From assembly GCA_028274465.1 (NCBI GenBank), contig CM051457.1, positions 49,260,362-49,324,361 on the forward strand: a DNA stretch of 64,000 nucleotides, read 5' to 3'. The notes under the pieces are model-generated. The model saw only the letters and a list, made by a program, of their open reading frames with translations. It searched no databases and was not told where the DNA came from. The stretch comes from Plantago ovata (Eukaryota > Streptophyta > Magnoliopsida > Lamiales > Plantaginaceae). The first letter of the stretch is position 1. Each line of letters begins with the position of its first letter. The translations under genes were made by a program, and so were the position numbers. This document shows, in pieces, positions 60,801 through 64,000 of the stretch.

Positions 60801-63697
60801 AACATGGTTATACAGCTTTCTTAGAGTCTAGTAATATAGAGCAATGAAGAAGTATTTGTAGAAGCACAAAATACCAATAACAATAGACTCACCACAGAGT
60901 GAACAACAAGCATTCCAGTTTCTGTAGGTGGTGAAGCATGCCGCACTAACTGGCACATTGAAACAAACACAGCTCAAGGCATGCTACAGCGCGAACAGAT
61001 CACTCCTAAGTTTGCAAAAAAATTGCGTGAATGGAAGAAAATATGGCTCAGTGAGGAACTAAGAAAGATAACCTGTTCAGTTTCACTTCTTACTCCAAGT
61101 CGACGTGTCTCATCAAATCCTTTGTGGAGAAATGTTACCTGCATAAACATTAGTATTAATAACCAAGTAAAGCAAACAGACAGAAATCTGACAAAATGAA
61201 TGGAATGGTGATGATAATAACCAAGAAAATAAACACAGGAAGAAAAGATTTTAGCAGTTGCTTATATGCAGAATGATAATCTCGAGATACTATGTAAGAG
61301 ATAAGAAAGGCAAGATTAATCATATCTCAATCTGAAAATGGACGTGGTAGTGATCGACAAACGAAGATACAACTTTAAAGTATAAATAAAATTCTCAACA
61401 CGGAAGCAAAAGAAGTACCTGTAGTGTACCACGAGGAATGGTGACAGTCTCCCAATCATTTATGCTGGAGCCTTTCCCTCTCTGCAAGAACTTTAAAGCC
61501 CTTACAACCTGAAGTACAAATCAGTCTGGCTGTTAACTTCTAGCTAAATGGAGAATTATATAGACTGACTTCAAATAATTCAATCAGGTCTTACATAACT
61601 AAATATTAATATTAACTGAGAATTTCAGGAAGAAAACAAAAAGGAAAGAAAAGAAGAAAAAAAGTGTCTCAATTATGCATAACATTATGGTCCCTGAGAG
61701 ATTTCAGAGATGGGTCTGGATTGAGTAAAACAATTTCCTTCAATCAAGCAACAAGAAAGAGCTAAAACCCATCATCCATTTTATTGCAAAGTCAATAAAG
61801 TGTAGTAGAAACTGGAAAGAATCGGATCCTGCTGAAAAGAACAGCATTTATGCACTAGTAGAGTAACATGTTTCAGTCTCAAGAGGAAGTTAGTAATAAA
61901 ATGCTTGTATAAAGTAAAGCAAATACAGAATGAGTGATTACGGAAAGGGACAGGAAAGGTCAACATCGAATCATATAAAAATCACCATACCCGTTCTAAA
62001 GGTAAGAAGAATGCTGATGCAGTATCTCTGTTTCCTCCTGCATTCAGAGCAACAGCTCTGCCTCGCCAGTCAATTACAGGTGAGCCACTCGAACCACCTT
62101 TTGTTCCGGAAGCAGCCTGTGTTCCACAGTGAAGATATTAGGAGAGATGAAACTATTATAGGTGAAAATATCAGGATTGTAGGAACCAAATGGAGAAAAA
62201 AAAGTTGGTAAGCAAGAGATAGATGGACTGATATACCCACAATGATACAATAACAGCAAACTTCACTACTGAAACTAATCAAGTATTCTTATTGGAAACT
62301 TTCAAGTCTCGTCGTGTTGAGACATATTATCGGTCAAATTACTCACCAAAATAAGTGCAACCCGTATTTAATGTACAAATTTAAGGACAGCACTCAACTA
62401 TATATTGAAGTATAAAAAAGCACAACGCAATCATCTTTCAATAACTTTTTCCTTAAGATTGTACCATTTCCAGATATGAAGGCCTAAACAATGAAATTGT
62501 GTGTCTTCATCCAAATTCATGTTATATGATTGAAACATCTAGCGACTATGTATTACAAACTAAAAATAAAAACGATAGAATATTTCCCCAGACCTCTCTA
62601 TATTTTTATAAATCTCTGAATCCTCTTAATTTTCTAATAAGAACAATCAAAGTCAGGATAGATCACTTATAGTATGAAAAATATTGCAAAATAGCAGCGT
62701 TAACATAGTTAAGTACTAAAGTCTTGACGAGAATATTTCTGCATAACTCTAAATGGGGAGAGAAAAAAAAAGTGAGAGAGAAGGAGGCATCTTAAGTTAG
62801 AAGCTTACTTGCAGGTAGAATGTATTGAAGTCATTGTACCCGTCCCTGCATATATGGAAAACAACAAGCTTTTAATAAAGAACATGAAATTTAAACAGAG
62901 AATAACCAGAAAAGGATTGAAGAGTTCAAGAAAACAAACGGACCTTTTCATCCTATTAGTGTTTCCCAAACAAACAATATTCCGATTTCCGAATACAAAG
63001 GAAGTGAATGTTAATGTGGTTATAATGGACATTACTACCTTAGAGTAGTTAAATCAGCTTATTAAGGAATTGAAGTAAGGTTACAAGCAAAAGATGATTT
63101 TGTTTCTATGTAGTGCAATAGTTCTCTGGACTTGTTTTACTATGATCAAATGTGACAAAGACCTGAGCACATTGAAATGTGCATGTACCTATTGTATTCT
63201 GGGGCTTCTCTATCCAAACGTGCAAGAGTGCTAGCTACAATAGAAACCTGAAAGTTCAAGAAGAGGAGGAAAATATGGTAAAGAAACTGTAAATTACAAT
63301 AAATAACCAACACATAGCAGCAGAGCAACTTTAATAAGTAGCTGCAAATTGATGTATATTATATTTCAGTTTTCAAACACAAGTCAGTACTCAGTACACT
63401 ATAAACAAAAGAATCCTGAATGAATCAGATCCACTTATCACAAAAGCTGTGATATTTTGTAACCCTTCGAACATTTCTGATGCCATGTTGAGATATATAT
63501 CCAAGGCGTTCTTTATACTTATTGAATATGATGCAAATCATTCTATAAAGCAGTGTACATACCTTTTCTCCACTATCATTGCCCACAACCCTAACTTCAA
63601 GGCCCACACAAGCTTCCTCGGGAGCAAGTGGAATTTCCTCGTAGCTCAAGAATTGTATGGCAGAAGGGTCATAGACAAAGAAGCCAAAATCATGAAC
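51856..63697 (-). CDS. DEG7: Protease Do-like 7 (DEG7), 22 exons, 5' end beyond the window
   Basis: Exons, in reading order: 63,563-63,697; 63,189-63,247; 62,809-62,845; 61,991-62,116; 61,419-61,508; 61,073-61,138; 60,893-60,949; 60,719-60,784; 57,804-57,911; 57,336-57,416; 56,659-56,708; 56,365-56,530; 55,366-55,779; 55,044-55,226; 54,862-54,964; 54,462-54,632; 54,225-54,301; 53,903-54,121; 52,995-53,209; 52,732-52,889; 52,436-52,547; 51,856-52,032 (stop TGA 51,856-51,858). All inferred introns are GT-AG and phases agree except in exon 52,995-53,209. The first protease domain shows the catalytic Asp region ([11 protein letters not shown]) and the Ser motif [16 protein letters not shown] text follows ([20 protein letters not shown]). 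A second protease-like domain (55,226-54,225) lacks a normal triad, as is typical of DEG7. Two more PDZ-like segments end in [20 protein letters not shown]. Arabidopsis DEG7 is reported as a chloroplast stromal protease for photosystem II repair. About 140 N-terminal residues, with the catalytic His, lie outside. One exon is a base short, causing TAG at 53,126-53,128. Introns over 300 bases without a listed element show nothing else. Confidence 0.93.
53210..53902 (-). other. DEG7 intron with simple repeats
   Basis: This intron lies between the exons at 53,903-54,121 and 52,995-53,209. It contains a T-run (about 53,262-53,276) and a CAA repeat (53,421-53,437). No transposon ends or coding block are visible. 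Confidence 0.6.
55936..56305. mobile_element. hAT-like MITE in a DEG7 intron
   Basis: This element of about 370 bases has ends TAGGGGTGGTAATCGGG and, as the complement of the other end, TTGGGGGCGGTAGCT. The start TAGGGGTGG with internal GGGTAA and GGGTTA runs is typical of plant hAT MITEs. The flanks (CCATCATG and GGCATGTA) share only a few bases, so the expected 8-base target duplication has decayed. It lies between exons 55,366-55,779 and 56,365-56,530. Confidence 0.6.
57947..59649 (-). mobile_element. Solo Copia LTR in a DEG7 intron
   Basis: A complete LTR of 1,703 bases from the window's Copia family runs from the tip TGTTGGTCCCTTTAAACAAC to CAAGTTTCCTAACA. It is flanked on both sides by the 5-base target duplication AAAGT (57,942-57,946 and 59,650-59,654). 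No internal sequence is present, so it is a solo LTR, the usual product of recombination between two LTRs. It has a TATA box at 58,862-58,871 and lies in the same orientation as DEG7, in the intron 57,912-60,718. It is longer than the 1,200-1,513-base LTRs elsewhere, partly because of extra short repeats near 59,200-59,500. Confidence 0.93.
60023..60278. mobile_element. Stowaway-like MITE in a DEG7 intron
   Basis: This 256-base hairpin element has the left end CTTCCTACGGTCACTTTAAA, which mirrors the right end CTTCCTCCGGTAACTTTGAA (complement). TA dinucleotides flank both ends (60,021-60,022 and 60,279-60,280), the target duplication of Tc1/mariner MITEs. The two halves are complementary along most of their length (for example ATTTTAAAAATTATATTATT against its partner). 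It lies between exons 57,804-57,911 and 60,719-60,784. Confidence 0.85.
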
Positions 63698-64000
63698 CTA
63701 GAGAAACAGGTAGCCAGAAAAAGTTCTTCAGTCTGTATTTGATTCAAGCTTAATTGAGCAAAACTATAGACTATGTCCAACTACATTGAAATGGAAGGAA
63801 TTATAAAAACTTCTAGAAGTACATATATCAGAGTGCAAAAACTGACTAGCAAGTCAAAATGGAAATTAAGAACATAGTGTATCCATCTACACTCTTCCTT
63901 GAATATTCCCCAAGACTAGGCACACCTAATTATAAGTACCCTATGATTTTAAAATCGGATACATAGCTTCCTTTTTCATTCACAGCCTAAACTTGACATG
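63698..64000 (-). other. DEG7 intron running off the window edge
   Basis: A splice acceptor (TTTCTCTAG before GTTCATGATTTTGG, minus strand) closes the intron at 63,698. No further exon can be recognised before the window ends, so the preceding exons lie to the right. Confidence 0.7.

Overview
The window is from the nuclear genome of a plant, most likely a eudicot. It combines a typical plant intron-rich gene with plant-type Ty1/copia and Ty3/gypsy (Athila-like) LTR retrotransposons and several plant MITE types. I cannot name the species. About 50 kb of the 64 kb is transposable element; the right-hand 12 kb is one host gene.

Layout. (1) Positions 1-5,000: the downstream part of a large Copia element (D, minus strand). 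(2) 5,001-12,168: an Athila-like Gypsy element (E1, minus strand) abutting D and holding a piece of Copia LTR. (3) 12,169-18,290: a plus-strand Athila-family tandem (E2), LTR, gag-protease, LTR, second gag piece. (4) 18,431-21,387: a decayed multi-exon gene on the minus strand resembling transposon-associated Ulp1-like (C48) protease genes. (5) 21,862-50,879: a second Copia element (BC, minus strand) split by a third copy of the same family (A, plus strand, 29,839-43,758). A DNA transposon with long inverted ends (49,055-50,072) sits in the outer LTR of BC. (6) 50,880-51,262: two small DNA-transposon relics. (7) 51,856-63,697: 22 exons of the DEG7 (protease Do-like 7) gene on the minus strand, with its first exons beyond the window. 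Its introns hold a Copia solo LTR with a 5-bp target duplication, a Stowaway-like MITE and a hAT-like MITE.

The most unusual thing is the Copia family itself. Each of three copies carries, downstream of pol and on the same strand, a region of about 5 kb for a large acidic coiled-coil protein (called ORF2 here). A TATA-like box lies 135-165 bases before its start codon in every copy. The whole family, LTRs included, is also studded with the short motif TTGCTGA and its complement TCAGCAA, in coding and non-coding parts alike and in more than one reading frame. The extra ORF is reminiscent of Sireviruses, but I recognise no known function.

The host gene is readable exon by exon. One exon, at 52,995-53,209, is a base short of what its neighbours' phases and the DEG7 family require, so this copy is either mis-assembled there or recently damaged. 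All LTR elements here are treated as fossils; all look broken to some degree.
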